From assembly GCA_003194435.1 (NCBI GenBank), contig PQXC01000011.1, forward strand, positions 1-64,000: 64,000 bases of DNA, read 5' to 3'. Source of the DNA: Candidatus Methanophagaceae archaeon. GTDB lineage: Archaea > Halobacteriota > Syntropharchaeia > Alkanophagales > Methanospirareceae. Both the position numbers and the translations under genes were made by a program. The notes below the pieces were generated by a model that ran no database searches, was not told where the DNA came from, and was given only the letters and a program-made list of their open reading frames with translations. Below are positions 8,064-16,649 of this stretch, one piece after another (position 1 is the stretch's first letter; each line of letters begins with the position of its first letter).

Positions 8064-9518
8064 ATGAAAGCCGTAATATTGGCTGGTGGATTTGGAACCA
8101 GGCTTCGTCCTCTCACATTTACGAAGCCGAAGCCGATGGTTACGCTGGTGAATAAGCCTGTGATAGAGCATGTGGTTGATTATCTCGCTTCATACGGATT
8201 GGACGATATCGTAGTGACCACGACGTTCCTTCGGGAGATGGTCATGGACCACCTCATGTATAGAGAAGATGTGCGGCTGTCATATCCGACAGAGCCGTAC
8301 CCACTTGGAACCGCGGGGTCGGTGAAAAATGCAGGATTAGAAGAGGAAGATGAACCCTTCGTGGTGATACAGGGCGATAACATCACGGATATGGACCTGC
8401 GTAGATTGATAGATTTTCACTACGAAACCGGGGGATTGGTAACCATCGCGGTAACGCATGTGGAAGACCCGTGGAACTATGGTATCGTTACGCTCGAGAG
8501 AGACGGGCGCATCAGTAGATTCCATGAGAAACCCGATAGGGGTAAGTGCTTCAGCGATTTAGCGAGCACCGGGATATACGTGGTGGAGCCGAAAGCGCTG
8601 GAATTTGTGCCCGATGGTGCAACCTTCGACTTTGCAAAGGACCTTTTCCCTCTGCTTCAGGTGAAGAATAGAGGAAAAGGGAATGGCAAGATGTTTGGGT
8701 ATGAGATAGAAGCAGATAAATTCTGGGTAGATGTGGGTCAGCCAGCGGGGTATATGAAAGCGATGGAATGGATGTTGAAAAAAGCGAACAGAGACGTGTT
8801 CATGGGCGATAATGTGGAGATTAACGGTTCCGGGATTACAGGACCCGTGGTGATAGGTGATAATGTAGCTGTGGAAGAAGGTTCTTCGGTAGGACCCAAT
8901 GCGGTTTTGTTTGAGGATGTTTATATCGGTAAAAACTCGAACCTGGAGCAGTGTTTCATTGGCGAACATACTATGGCGGAGGAAAATGCATGCATAAGGA
9001 ATGCAATCATTGGCGCTAACTGCGAGCTCGGAAAGGACGTTGAAGTGCTTAACGGACAAATATGGCCCAATGTTACCATACCGCATCGCTCAACCGTGGA
9101 TGGCACCATAAAAAGATTCGTTAGATTCAATGGTAATGGTAATGGCAATGGTAATGGTAACGGAAGAAAAGATGGAACCGGGAGCAGGAATTTGTTACGT
9201 ACTGTTTCGGACGAGGAGGCTTTTTACTTTAATATGCGCAAGGGAGGGAAAATCGTTCATACTGGTTTTGTTGCATACAGCTTGGAGATGTTTGTGGACA
9301 TATTAAGGAAAGTAGACAAGAGGTCGATAACTTATCATTGTGGAGAGGGTTACAACGATTTCGCTGCATGGATACGTGATGTGTTCAGGGACGAGGAACT
9401 TGCATCTGAAGTCGCAGGCATGCAGTGGTGGGAGCCGCGAAGCAAGTTGATCAGAGTAATACAGGAGCGCATAAGTGAATTGAAATCGAGAGTAGAAGCG
9501 GGGGTTGATGCGTTATGA
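8064..9518 (+). CDS. NDP-sugar pyrophosphorylase fused to a DUF5752-like domain
   Basis: The N-terminal nucleotidyltransferase has the signature LAGGFGTRLRPLT and the conserved TKPKPMV downstream of it. It is of the glucose/mannose-1-phosphate nucleotidyltransferase class, which makes NDP-sugars for polysaccharide synthesis. A left-handed beta-helix-like hexapeptide stretch follows at about 250-345. A Gly-Asn repeat linker leads to a C-terminal ~110-residue domain with HTGFVAYSLEMF and GYNDFAAW, which resembles DUF5752. I prefer ATG 8064, because family members start at MKAVILAGG and GAGGTGA lies 11 bases upstream; GTG 8049 is an alternative. The last four bases overlap the next gene. Confidence 0.85.
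   Translation: MKAVILAGGFGTRLRPLTFTKPKPMVTLVNKPVIEHVVDYLASYGLDDIVVTTTFLREMVMDHLMYREDVRLSYPTEPYPLGTAGSVKNAGLEEEDEPFVVIQGDNITDMDLRRLIDFHYETGGLVTIAVTHVEDPWNYGIVTLERDGRISRFHEKPDRGKCFSDLASTGIYVVEPKALEFVPDGATFDFAKDLFPLLQVKNRGKGNGKMFGYEIEADKFWVDVGQPAGYMKAMEWMLKKANRDVFMGDNVEINGSGITGPVVIGDNVAVEEGSSVGPNAVLFEDVYIGKNSNLEQCFIGEHTMAEENACIRNAIIGANCELGKDVEVLNGQIWPNVTIPHRSTVDGTIKRFVRFNGNGNGNGNGNGRKDGTGSRNLLRTVSDEEAFYFNMRKGGKIVHTGFVAYSLEMFVDILRKVDKRSITYHCGEGYNDFAAWIRDVFRDEELASEVAGMQWWEPRSKLIRVIQERISELKSRVEAGVDAL
9129..9164 (+). repeat. Six-base simple repeat coding for (Asn-Gly)6 linker
   Basis: Twelve alternating AAT/AAC and GGT/GGC/GGA codons make a run of six AATGGT-like units within the sugar nucleotidyltransferase gene. 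The repeat joins the beta-helix region to the DUF5752-like domain, and is prone to replication slippage in multiples of two codons. Confidence 0.8.
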
Positions 9519-9910
9519 CAGCGGGAGAGCAGAAGAAAAGGGTAACGAAAGTGAAAGAGCAGAAGCAAAAGAAAGAGAGGATTGCAGCAGAGATAAATAA
9601 GAAGAAAACAGAGCTGTCCAGGCTCGCAAATTCTTTATTCGACCCCGTGGGGAAGAATCCATATTACCTGAACAGGGGCAGCAGTAGCATAGCTATAAAA
9701 AACATGGCTGAGTTGAGAGATAATCTCGAGATGTTCACCAGGGACGAGGCTCTCTGGCTTGCGTCGTGGATAGAGTATCTCGGCGACGAAGAAACCGCAG
9801 CGAGAATTAGAGAGACACCAGACGAGTTCGCGGCGATCATCACCGAGCGACATGAGGAACTGCAGGAATTCTTCAGTCCCGGAAATAGACCGATAGATAG
9901 AAGAAAATGA
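9515..9910 (+). CDS. Small helical protein of the glucan operon, function unknown
   Basis: 131 residues. The first ~35 are lysine/glutamate rich and probably coiled coil. The rest has motifs such as LRDNLEMFTRDEALWLASW and IRETPDEFAAII, and looks like an all-helical domain. It overlaps both neighbours by the four bases ATGA, so it is translationally coupled between the nucleotidyltransferase and the glycosyltransferase. It may be an accessory or regulatory subunit of glucan synthesis. No family name is certain. Confidence 0.65.
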   Translation: MTAGEQKKRVTKVKEQKQKKERIAAEINKKKTELSRLANSLFDPVGKNPYYLNRGSSSIAIKNMAELRDNLEMFTRDEALWLASWIEYLGDEETAARIRETPDEFAAIITERHEELQEFFSPGNRPIDRRK

Positions 9911-11070
9911 GAATCGCAATGTTTAGCTGGGAATCTTTACATTCGATTGCGGTCGGTGGTGTTGCGGCACATGTTACTGAGCTCGCTGCTGCTCTCCAAA
10001 GAGCCGGGAATGAAGTACACGTGTTCACGAGGATGGGGGATGGGCAGCAGCATTACGAGGTGATAGATGGAGTGCATTATCATCGCTGCCCTTTCGACCT
10101 GAATCCAAACTTCATAGAAGAGATGAACAATATGTGCCATTCTTTCGCTTATCATTTCTTCCAGACTGAGAACGTTTCTGGCAGCTTCGATATCGTCCAT
10201 GGGCATGACTGGATGACCGCGAACGCACTCGGGGAGATAAAGAATGCGAGAGCTAAAAAAATCGTTTTCACACTCCATTCAACCGAATATGGGAGGTGTG
10301 GGAATGTATTCTATGAGGGGCAATCGCGAGATATAAGGAACCTCGAATGGTACGGCGGATTTCTCGCTGATAAAATAATAGCCACTTCAGAGACGATAAA
10401 GAACGAAGCGAAGTGGATATACAACTTCGAGGACTGGAAGATAGCGATGATCCCGAACGGTGTTTCACTGAGTAAATTCAATGGCTTTGTGGACCCGTGG
10501 AGGGGTGTGAAGAAGAGATTTGGGGCAGGTGTTTGGGACCCTATGTGTCTGTTTGTAGGCAGGATGACCGTCCAGAAAGGAGCTGATTTGCTGTTAGAAG
10601 CTATACCTTCTGTATTGGCTGATTTCCCCGATGCTAAGTTCTTCTTCGTCGGCGATGGCTACATGAGAGCTGGTCTGGAACATAGAGCTTGGGAGCTTAA
10701 CGTGCAGCATGCATGCCGCTTTTTAGGCTATATACCAGAAAGCGAGCTTGTGAGCTGCTACAAGGCATGTGATGTGGTCTGCATTCCATCGCGAAACGAA
10801 CCTTTTGGCATTGTAGCACTGGAGGCATGGGCAGCAGGCAAGCCAATTGTGGTAACGCACAACGGTTTCGACTACGTCTGGCATGATGTGAATGGGCTGA
10901 AGGTATATGACAATCCAGGTTCTATTGCATGGGGTATAAAGACGATATTTAGCGATTTTGAACGCGGGAGATGGATGGGCTCTAATGGAAGGAAGACCGC
11001 GGAGGGGTTCTCATGGGATAATATAGCGAAGATGACGATGGGCGTGTACGAGGAGATATCAGGGCGATGA
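9907..11070 (+). CDS. GT4-family glycosyltransferase, glycogen synthase-like
   Basis: 387 residues with the GT-B fold signatures of family 4. An N-terminal GGVAAHVTELA glycine-rich acceptor-side loop is followed by HGHDWM near residue 97. The C-terminal nucleotide-sugar domain has VGRMTVQKGADLLL and the E-x7-E-type motif NEPFGIVALEAW. Such enzymes transfer a glucosyl unit from an NDP-glucose to a growing alpha-glucan. Position between a sugar nucleotidyltransferase and, 2.6 kb away, a GH57 enzyme supports an alpha-glucan role. The last bases overlap the next gene by ATGA. Confidence 0.88.
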   Translation: MRIAMFSWESLHSIAVGGVAAHVTELAAALQRAGNEVHVFTRMGDGQQHYEVIDGVHYHRCPFDLNPNFIEEMNNMCHSFAYHFFQTENVSGSFDIVHGHDWMTANALGEIKNARAKKIVFTLHSTEYGRCGNVFYEGQSRDIRNLEWYGGFLADKIIATSETIKNEAKWIYNFEDWKIAMIPNGVSLSKFNGFVDPWRGVKKRFGAGVWDPMCLFVGRMTVQKGADLLLEAIPSVLADFPDAKFFFVGDGYMRAGLEHRAWELNVQHACRFLGYIPESELVSCYKACDVVCIPSRNEPFGIVALEAWAAGKPIVVTHNGFDYVWHDVNGLKVYDNPGSIAWGIKTIFSDFERGRWMGSNGRKTAEGFSWDNIAKMTMGVYEEISGR

Positions 11071-11546
11071 GTAATAAATTGGAATCCCTGGGTAATGCGA
11101 TAATGGATAAGCGAACATTGATTGCAATAATTGTGATAGCAATTCTGTGGCGAGCAGGCATAAGTTCGGATGATAAGATAGCGCTATGGGAAAGTGAGTG
11201 TTCGGGCATCGCCCTTTTCGTAATGGGCTGGGCTCTATTTGCTTACATATTTTATATGAGCCGGGGACTGAAGGGATGGTTGGAATTGAACAAGATTTAC
11301 CGCTGGATTGCCGTTAGTCTGGCAGCTATAAACGTTTATGTTATAGTTTACTACGCAATGCGATGGTACAGACTGGCAGGAGTGGGGGGTGTGAGTGAAT
11401 CTTTGGTGCCCTATGATTTCCTTTTCAGAGACATAAGATACCTTCTGCTGGTGGTGTTTTATTGCGTGGTAATATGGCTGGCGAAGTATCTGAAGAAGGT
11501 GTATGGGGATTATACGTTGCTGTTCAAGGAACCGTCGAAGGTGTAA
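11067..11546 (+). CDS. Integral membrane protein, function unknown
   Basis: 159 residues with about four hydrophobic segments (near 17-33, 46-65, 80-98 and 122-140). It has no recognised motif. The start overlaps the stop of the glycosyltransferase by ATGA, so it is part of the operon. It could anchor the biosynthetic enzymes at the membrane, but this is speculation. Confidence 0.55.
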   Translation: MSNKLESLGNAIMDKRTLIAIIVIAILWRAGISSDDKIALWESECSGIALFVMGWALFAYIFYMSRGLKGWLELNKIYRWIAVSLAAINVYVIVYYAMRWYRLAGVGGVSESLVPYDFLFRDIRYLLLVVFYCVVIWLAKYLKKVYGDYTLLFKEPSKV

Positions 11547-11577
11547 AAACAAAAAACAAAAGGAAAGGAGAAGGAAA

Positions 11578-11988
11578 ATGGGAAAGAGAAAGAATATCAC
11601 AATAAGTGAGGATTCAAGCGCAGAAGAACTCGCACCGATAGCAAAAGCAGTGAACGATTTGCTTGTGATACCGGTGACCGCGCGAAGCAAGAACAGGCGA
11701 GGTGTGAGAGTGGAGAAGGGTGAAGTGGTTGACTTTGATTACACCGGTCCGGTGCTGGAGAGGGTATTGAAAGAGAACAGGGTGATTCGAACAACACCGC
11801 TAACAGGCAGATATGCTCGTATACCTGTTATTGTTGCCCCTATCAGGAACGAAGAGGGAGAGGCAATAGCAGCGCTTGGCGTCGTTGATATTGTAGGAAC
11901 AGTGGATTTAGGAGCTGTATTTGCCGACTTCCCACGCGTTCTCGAACAAATCAGGGCACATCCAGAGGCAAATAAACCCAAGGTTTAA
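11578..11988 (+). CDS. DUF2111 family protein
   Basis: 136 residues from the ATG at 11578, preceded by the ribosome binding sequence AAAGGAGAAGG; an upstream in-frame start at 11503 would add 25 basic residues overlapping the previous gene and is less likely. The core EELAPIAKAVNDLL, TARSKNRRGVRVEKGEVVD, TTPLTGRYA and PVIVAP matches DUF2111, a family largely confined to methanogens and relatives. Function unknown. The GEAIAALGVVDIVGTVDL segment suggests a small alpha/beta sensor-like fold. Confidence 0.8.
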   Translation: MGKRKNITISEDSSAEELAPIAKAVNDLLVIPVTARSKNRRGVRVEKGEVVDFDYTGPVLERVLKENRVIRTTPLTGRYARIPVIVAPIRNEEGEAIAALGVVDIVGTVDLGAVFADFPRVLEQIRAHPEANKPKV

Positions 11989-11996
11989 CTCCGGTT

Positions 11997-12023
11997 CTTT
12001 CTTTCAAAATTTCAAAAAGAAAG
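11997..12023 (+). terminator. Hairpin after the DUF2111 gene
   Basis: CTTTCTTT (11997-12004) pairs with AAAGAAAG (12016-12023), an 8-bp A/T-rich stem starting nine bases after the stop at 11988. The right arm and the following CTTTACGAAAGAAAC resemble hairpins at 40059-40097 and 62682-62752. Terminator function is inferred from position. Confidence 0.4.
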
Positions 12024-12082
12024 CTTTACGAAAGAAACATTATTCTTTATGCACTATAAATAACTAAATAAGAGAGATAAAG

Positions 12083-12880
12083 ATGGAGATGAAAGTCCGC
12101 GACATAATGAGCACGCCTATAGTAACAGAAGATGAGGATACACCTGTGATAGATATAGCGAAGGATATGAAAGAGCTGGGGATAGGCAGTGTGGTGATTA
12201 CCTCAGAAGGCAATCCAGCGGGCATTGGTATCATTACCGAGCGGGATATAGCATTAAAGGTTCTGCTAAAAGACAGAAAAGCGAGCGAGGTAAAAGCAAA
12301 AGAGATAATGTCCTCGCCTCTGATTACCATTGAGCCTGATATACCAGTGGAGAAGGCATGTGAGCTCATTGCGGAGAAGCGGATAAAGAGGCTGCCGGTG
12401 ATTGAAAATGGTATACTCATCGGGATTATCAGCGTTAGAAACATATTATCACGGATGCCCGAGTGTGTCCGGAGGTTCTATCCCGAGGTGCGGGTGTTAG
12501 CCAGTGGATGGACACTTGACAGACTTGAGCGCGCTTTGAGTGAGGCTGAGAAGTTTTTAATAGCGAACGATGTGGACAGCTACAAGGAGCGGATAAAGGA
12601 GGTATATGAAGAGTTGAGGGAACTTATAGGCTTTTACAGAGATGACAGAGAGCTGAGGGAAGTATATGACAGATTTGAGGAGCTTTATAATCGCATGGAA
12701 GAGCCTTTAAGGGGGCAGAGGAAGAGGTTGGAGACGGTGCTGAGAAAAATGAGGCATATAACATACTGGAGGAAGCAACAGTCAATTTCCAGTTTCGCAT
12801 CCGGTGTATTCTGGTTCCACGATTATCGGCATGGTGTGGGTAAGGAACTTCGTTTGCCGTTCAAAAGAACTCGCCCCTGA
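12083..12880 (+). CDS. CBS-domain protein with helical C-terminal extension
   Basis: 265 residues. Two CBS motifs fill residues 1-130 (VRDIMSTPIVTEDEDTP, then AKEIMSSPLITIEPDIPV with RLPVIENG and IGIISVRNI). Such pairs usually bind adenosine nucleotides or SAM and regulate a partner. Residues ~145-235 are a charged helical region not found in the paralogue at 12962. The last ~30 residues (SFASGVFWFHDYRHGVG...) do not look like the rest and may be read-through past an original stop or a frameshift. A TATA-like ACTATAAATAAC lies just upstream. Confidence 0.75.
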   Translation: MEMKVRDIMSTPIVTEDEDTPVIDIAKDMKELGIGSVVITSEGNPAGIGIITERDIALKVLLKDRKASEVKAKEIMSSPLITIEPDIPVEKACELIAEKRIKRLPVIENGILIGIISVRNILSRMPECVRRFYPEVRVLASGWTLDRLERALSEAEKFLIANDVDSYKERIKEVYEELRELIGFYRDDRELREVYDRFEELYNRMEEPLRGQRKRLETVLRKMRHITYWRKQQSISSFASGVFWFHDYRHGVGKELRLPFKRTRP

Positions 12881-12961
12881 ATGCCTGTATGCGAATGAAA
12901 ATGAAGAAAATCGAAAGTTTTATTTAGATTGCAGAGTTAAAGAGAAGGGAGGTGGGAAATA

Positions 12962-13375
12962 ATGGCAATGGAGATGCTGGAAGTTGGAGATATAATGACA
13001 CCGAAGGTGATAACCGAAGATGAGGACACGCCTGTGACCCAGATATCGAGGGATATGGAATTGTCGGGTGTGGGGAGTGTGGTAATAACAAGGGATGGCA
13101 AGCCTGTGGGTATAATTACCGACCGAGACATAGCATTAAAGATCACAATGAAGAACAGAATACCCGGTGAGGTGAAGGCAAAAGAGATAATGTCCTCGCC
13201 TTTGATTACCGTTGAGATTGATACACCGGTGGAGAAGGCGTGTGAGATACTGGCTGAGAAGGGTATAAGAAGGCTGCCTGTGCTTGACGGTGAGAAGCTC
13301 GTTGGTATTGTTTCTGTTAGAAATATACTAACGAGAAATCCTGCATGCGTTACAAAGTTCTATTACCCCGAGTGA
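12962..13375 (+). CDS. CBS-domain pair protein
   Basis: 137 residues, only two CBS motifs (VGDIMTPKVITEDEDTP and AKEIMSSPLITVEIDTPV, followed by RRLPVLDGEKLVGIVSVR). The strong ribosome binding site GGAGGTG ends seven bases before the ATG. It is clearly a tandem paralogue of the 12083 gene, sharing long identical runs in both motifs, but lacks the C-terminal extension. A ligand-sensing role is expected from the family; the partner is unknown. Confidence 0.82.
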   Translation: MAMEMLEVGDIMTPKVITEDEDTPVTQISRDMELSGVGSVVITRDGKPVGIITDRDIALKITMKNRIPGEVKAKEIMSSPLITVEIDTPVEKACEILAEKGIRRLPVLDGEKLVGIVSVRNILTRNPACVTKFYYPE

Positions 13376-13399
13376 TTAAAAAATAAACCGTGCTAATTT

Positions 13400-13657
13400 A
13401 TGAGAATAAAAGCGAGGATAAACATGAGGGGGGAGGATGCGTCTCTGGTAGCAGGTGCTTTGATGCCCGACAACGTGAATAATATAAAGACAGAGTTAAA
13501 GGAAAAGGACGGGAGTGCAATTGTTCATCTTGAAGCGTCCAGGATAGGAACGCTAATAGCGACCCTGGATGATTATCTGATGAATGCACGAGTGGCACAG
13601 GATATGGTGAAAATAGTAATAACGGAAGGAGAGAGAAGGAGAGACCTAATTATCTGA
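13400..13657 (+). CDS. pcc1: KEOPS complex subunit Pcc1
   Basis: 85 residues, the usual size of archaeal Pcc1. The pattern MRIKARINM...ALMPDN and the central ...VHLEASRIGTLIATLDDYL matches this small dimerising subunit of the complex that makes N6-threonylcarbamoyladenosine at tRNA position 37. Its 3' end overlaps the 3' end of the convergent GH57 gene by 12 bases. The C-terminal EGERRRDLII tail is short and charged. Confidence 0.8.
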   Translation: MRIKARINMRGEDASLVAGALMPDNVNNIKTELKEKDGSAIVHLEASRIGTLIATLDDYLMNARVAQDMVKIVITEGERRRDLII

Positions 13658-14782
13658 TTGTACGCTACGCATCAGTTCCTTCGCTGCTTTTGTATCCTCG
13701 TATATCCGGTGCACCCATGCATCACCCCAGAAGAGGTTACAGCTCGTCTCCGCCCTCAATATATGCTCTTCCACTTCTGGAATCCTTCTACCGAGCCGAT
13801 GATACTCCCTGCTCGTTGCCCACAGCTCTTCTATGGCTGCTCGCTGCTTCTCTGTACCCTCCCACTGGCTGAAATCATAACCAGATGTATTTGCTACATT
13901 CCACGCACCTGTTCGGACCTCAACATAAGTTGAGGGTGGATTCTCTTCTACGAACTCACTTATCTTTATCGGGGTGATTGGATAATCTCCCCTTCGCACT
14001 TCCTCCATGTAAGGTGCGAAGAAATGTCCCCAGAATCCCGATGGCTCATGCATCTGTCTGAACCATCCTCCATTCTCACCATCTGACCATGTGGTAAGAA
14101 GACAATTCCCTTCACATCGCTCTGTCTTATGCATGACTTCTTGCTCAAACCAGCCAGGGTCAAGTCCACTTTCCTGGGCATTACTTATATCCCTGTCTCT
14201 CGGGATTATCACTATCTCAGCGGAATTGTACTCGGCAATATGCGGCTTGTACATTATGTCCTCTCTCCGCATACTCCCGCTCTTTGGCTTCACATGTACG
14301 CTATCAACAACAACGTATTTAAAACCTGTATCCTTCAGCACTGGTATCATCTCCATGCAGAAGCCCATCTCAGGGGGCCAGAAGCCCTGGGCACTCAAGC
14401 CAAGTGCTTTCGCCCGTTGCTTCCATCGTTCTATCTGTGGTTTCCAATCCTCCATTGGTATCAGAGGGAAGAGGGGATGATAATAACCCATGCCAAGGAA
14501 TTCAATTCCCCTTGCTGCGGGATATTCCTGCATTACCCTCTTCAGGTCCAATATTGCAGAGAAACTTTCTATTATATGTGGGCTGCAGAGCTGCTCCAGC
14601 AGTATACCGGAGAAGCCCAGATGGATCCTCGCTACATCTTCATAGCGCGATACATATCTCAGGGGACGCTCATAGCACAATATTATCTCCTTTGCCTCCC
14701 ACTCTCTTGTTCGGAGCAACAAATCTATATTCCCGGGAGGCTGGTGCATGTGCAAACCCAGGGCGTGATATATACGGGGCAT
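13646..14782 (-). CDS. GH57 family glycoside hydrolase
   Basis: 378 residues with the five-motif layout of GH57. Motif 1 is HMHQPPG near residue 12, the nucleophile Glu lies in FWPPEMGF (about residue 137), and the acid/base Asp in TTWSDGENGGW (about residue 234). GH57 enzymes are amylases, alpha-1,4-glucanotransferases or branching enzymes acting on alpha-glucans. No signal peptide is seen, so it acts inside the cell, matching the synthetic genes at 8-11 kb. It starts one base after the tfb stop, so the two are cotranscribed. Confidence 0.88.
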   Translation of the reverse strand: MPRIYHALGLHMHQPPGNIDLLLRTREWEAKEIILCYERPLRYVSRYEDVARIHLGFSGILLEQLCSPHIIESFSAILDLKRVMQEYPAARGIEFLGMGYYHPLFPLIPMEDWKPQIERWKQRAKALGLSAQGFWPPEMGFCMEMIPVLKDTGFKYVVVDSVHVKPKSGSMRREDIMYKPHIAEYNSAEIVIIPRDRDISNAQESGLDPGWFEQEVMHKTERCEGNCLLTTWSDGENGGWFRQMHEPSGFWGHFFAPYMEEVRRGDYPITPIKISEFVEENPPSTYVEVRTGAWNVANTSGYDFSQWEGTEKQRAAIEELWATSREYHRLGRRIPEVEEHILRAETSCNLFWGDAWVHRIYEDTKAAKELMRSVQSDN

Positions 14783-14783
14783 A

Positions 14784-15692
14784 TCATATCACAAAATACG
14801 CGCCCTTTTGATGGGGATATGATAAGATATCTGTATCTGTGTTTATCTTTAAGTTATCCTCCAGCTCCTTACACCTGTTCCGGATGGTAATCGGAGTTGT
14901 ACCTGCGACCTTCGCTATATCCTTCTCCGAAACCGAGACGCCACTCAAATTCGCAGCAAGATATATCGCTGCTGCTGCGGTGCCAGTTGGTCCCCAACCC
15001 TTCGCTGTTCCAGCACTCTCGTTTGCTTTCAGTATCTCTATCGCTCTCTCCCTTATCGCGTCGCTCAACCCCAGCTCAGAGCAGAATCTGGGTACATACT
15101 GCGCGGGATCTGCGGGCGCAAGTTTTATCCCAAGCCTGCGCACAAGGAATATATATGCGCGCCTTATCTTGCGCAGGGGTACTCGCGAGACCTGCTCAAT
15201 CTCCTTCAGTGTTCGCGGTACATGATACTGCCTGCACACAATGTACAACATTGCAGAAGCTAATTCCTCTATACTTCGACCTTTTATCAAATTCTGCTTC
15301 GCTGCTCGCCGGTATAACACAGAAGTTGCCTCTCTGATCTCTGTTGGTAGTTTAAGCGCGCTTGCCATTCTATCTATCTCCCCAAGCGCAAAAGAGAGGA
15401 TCTTCTCACTGCTATCCATATTTATTATCCCTCGCAATTTCTTTGTCCGGGTGAGAACTTCTGGCACAGATGTGCTCAAGCCCTTATTATGAATCCTGTA
15501 GCTCATAGGAGGACCTGTTCTGACACGCTTTGATGCTTGCTCCTCGTCATAGGAACGCCACTCAGGTCCAGGGTCCACAAGATTCTCCGCTATCACTACT
15601 CCACAGTCAGCGCAATACACTTCCGCATGCCTGGGGTCTGTTATCAGGTTCTTGGACCCGCATTCCGGACACTTCTTTATCCTCTCATCCAT
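14784..15692 (-). CDS. tfb: Transcription initiation factor IIB (TFB)
   Basis: 302 residues. The N-terminal zinc ribbon has C-x2-C near residues 8-11 (CPECG) and CADCG near 27-30, then the B-finger region PGPEWRSYDEEQ. Two cyclin repeats follow, the first around ALGEIDRMASAL, the second around GLSDAIRERAIEIL. TFB bridges TBP-bound DNA and RNA polymerase. A lengthy A/T stretch with TATATATTG lies upstream. The arrangement with a GH57 gene one base downstream is unusual for a general factor. Confidence 0.96.
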   Translation of the reverse strand: MDERIKKCPECGSKNLITDPRHAEVYCADCGVVIAENLVDPGPEWRSYDEEQASKRVRTGPPMSYRIHNKGLSTSVPEVLTRTKKLRGIINMDSSEKILSFALGEIDRMASALKLPTEIREATSVLYRRAAKQNLIKGRSIEELASAMLYIVCRQYHVPRTLKEIEQVSRVPLRKIRRAYIFLVRRLGIKLAPADPAQYVPRFCSELGLSDAIRERAIEILKANESAGTAKGWGPTGTAAAAIYLAANLSGVSVSEKDIAKVAGTTPITIRNRCKELEDNLKINTDTDILSYPHQKGAYFVI

Positions 15693-15786
15693 ATCTTAAC
15701 TAAATATATATTGTTTTTTTAGTACATAAAACTTCCCTTCCCTTCTGAAAATATGTCGGGTCGGGGTGCAACAAATACCACTGCTG

Positions 15787-16116
15787 TTATTTGAACCTCT
15801 TCTTGAACTCCGAGATCACCTCCTCCACTTTGTTCGTGATGCGATATTTCCTTATCGCCTTGCCCTTTGACTTCGGTAGCTCCGAGATTTCATATTTACT
15901 ATCCAGGAACCCATGCTCCTCCAGAGTGAGTAGATGATAAGAGACAAGCCGTCTTTCCTCACCGAGCGCATTACTTATCTCATTTATGTGCATCTGCTTA
16001 TCTGCCAGTAGCTCCACAATCCTGAATCTTATCGGATGTAAGAGCACATGAATCTCCTTTATCAGCTCATCCTCGATCTTCATCCCCATCTTCGTAACAG
16101 CATAGCCCTTCTTCAA
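15787..16116 (-). CDS. ArsR-like winged-helix transcriptional regulator
   Basis: 109 residues. Residues ~22-85 show the winged-helix pattern: LLHPIRFRIVELLADKQM, then INEISNALGEERRLVSYHL as the recognition helix, then LEEHGFLD. The rest is basic and probably helical. There are no metal-binding cysteines, so it is unlikely to be a metal sensor. Its target is unknown; it lies between tfb and the zinc protein upstream of the YcaO gene. In-frame Met codons at residues 10 and 12 are alternative starts. Confidence 0.75.
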   Translation of the reverse strand: MKKGYAVTKMGMKIEDELIKEIHVLLHPIRFRIVELLADKQMHINEISNALGEERRLVSYHLLTLEEHGFLDSKYEISELPKSKGKAIRKYRITNKVEEVISEFKKRFK

Positions 16117-16247
16117 TTTTATCTTTTTCGGTTTTTTCTCAATACTTCTCCATAAGGGAAACTATTGTTGCCTCAATGCTAAAAATCTTATAAAGCCAAA
16201 AACCAAAAAAATAAAAAATGAGGAGTTTGAGTTAATTACTCCCTCTA

Positions 16248-16523
16248 TTAGCCTTTTATATACCCCATGGTTACCTTTCTTGCGAATTGTTCCACCATAT
16301 CAGCACCGCAGTTGGGGCACTTAGCAACGAGTTTGCCGAGCGTCGCACCGCATACCGGGCATTTGTCAAATACATTCTTCGATTGCATTGCATCCCCCCA
16401 AGCCCAACCGCGATGCGATGCCATTATATGTTCCACTATCTTATCCACCAGCGCATCCTTGTCTGCCGCTGTGAACGTTTGATTGCAGACATAACAAATA
16501 CCTTCCACCATTTTTACCACCAT
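16248..16523 (-). CDS. Small zinc-ribbon protein
   Basis: 91 residues with three Cys pairs: CYVC near residue 10, CPVC near 55 and CPNC near 70. A histidine pair (EHIMASH) after the first pair gives a C2H2-like first finger; the other two pairs form a zinc ribbon. An alternative start at Met5 (16511) is equally likely. Function unknown; probably nucleic-acid or protein binding. It is directly downstream of the YcaO gene on the same strand. Confidence 0.6.
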   Translation of the reverse strand: MVVKMVEGICYVCNQTFTAADKDALVDKIVEHIMASHRGWAWGDAMQSKNVFDKCPVCGATLGKLVAKCPNCGADMVEQFARKVTMGYIKG

Positions 16524-16649
16524 TGTTAGTTTAGTTTACATACATTTAAATTTTTCCATTTTCTTGAATGTTCCAATTCTGAGAAGCTAAAAATATTCAT
16601 ATATGTTCAAATCTTATGATTTTATTAAATGATTGTAATATATAATCTG

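Noticed and set aside
8559-9086. 175-codon minus-strand frame
   Set aside because: Antisense to the sugar nucleotidyltransferase beta-helix region; no motif.
11503-11577. N-terminal extension of the DUF2111 protein
   Set aside because: Overlaps the preceding gene, is Arg/Lys-rich and has no family support; the ATG at 11578 has a good ribosome binding site.
14129-14890. 253-codon open frame on the plus strand
   Set aside because: It is antisense to the GH57 and tfb genes, whose conserved motifs are all on the minus strand; its translation is Tyr/His/Leu-rich with no motif.
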